Positions 63,930 to 64,000 of a DNA stretch of 64,000 bases are shown one piece after another. Origin of the DNA: Pythium myriotylum (taxonomy: Eukaryota; Oomycota; Peronosporomycetes; Pythiales; Pythiaceae); NCBI GenBank assembly GCA_023091665.1, contig JALJCQ010000001.1:1-64000 (forward strand), written 5' to 3'. The position numbers and the translations under genes were made by a program. The notes beneath the pieces were generated by a model. It searched no databases, was not told where the DNA came from, and saw only the letters and a list, made by a program, of their open reading frames with translations. Each line of letters opens with the position of its first letter. Positions within the stretch are counted from its first letter, which is position 1.

Positions 63930-64000
63930 TGGACGTCGATTCGGTGGACGAGCGGTTGTCGTCTTTATTGTTGAAAAAGCGGTTCGAGAAGCCGCCGAAG
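63925..64000 (-). CDS. Partial CDS at right edge (C-terminus only)
   Basis: The minus strand reads an open frame from the window edge, ending FGGFSNRFFNNKDDNRSSTES then TSK and TAG at 63925. It is followed by further TAG repeats. Only ~24 residues are visible, so the product cannot be named. The open frame and stop context make a real 3' end plausible. Confidence 0.45.
   Translation of the reverse strand, partial: FGGFSNRFFNNKDDNRSSTESTSK

Overview
This window is a stretch of nuclear DNA from a eukaryote, most likely an oomycete (Peronosporales or Pythiales in the broad sense). It is GC-rich and gene-dense. Introns are few and short (about 50-80 bp) with GT-AG ends. Several promoters carry good matches to the oomycete initiator (GCTCATTYYNCAWTTT). 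There are four secreted low-complexity proteins: a TTPAP type, a PTPA type with a probable GPI anchor, and a pair of Gln/Gly-rich proteins. Genus and species cannot be fixed from the sequence alone.

Layout. 0-1 kb: a small secreted peptide whose mature start matches plant RALF hormones, behind a near-perfect initiator. 1-20 kb: housekeeping genes in both orientations: mitochondrial ribosome recycling factor, dynactin p62, an AAAP amino-acid transporter, TRAPPC12, a La-motif/RRM protein, a secreted mucin-like protein, a kelch protein, DMC1, TIM44 and a HAS1/DDX18 helicase. 20-27 kb: two head-to-head secreted Gln/Gly-rich paralogues inside a near-identical 1,235-bp inverted repeat, then two head-to-head zinc alcohol dehydrogenases. 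27-42.5 kb: an accessory island. It has a 2,114-residue protein that joins a SecA-type motor, a hydrophobic Gly-rich segment and an OTU-like end. Next to it are two copies of a head-to-head module, each a dynamin-like GTPase paired with an MGxxxS coiled-coil protein, arranged as a palindrome. A truncated third coiled-coil copy follows. 42.8-48 kb: ribosomal protein L10 and two convergent LRR-type paralogues that share a 1,067-bp near-identical inverted tract. 48-64 kb: a large LRR protein, ALKBH1, a GPI-type protein, a coiled-coil protein, an FG-GAP secreted protein, ATG10, LMBD1 and a partial gene at the right edge.

The most notable content is the RALF-like peptide, the SecA-OTU fusion beside the duplicated dynamin/coiled-coil modules, and the repeated pattern of inverted paralogue pairs with gene-conversion-like tracts. 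Three conserved genes (MRRF, DCTN4, ALKBH1) are broken by single-base shifts. Sequencing or assembly indels are the simplest reading, so the reading frames of other genes should be used with that caution.
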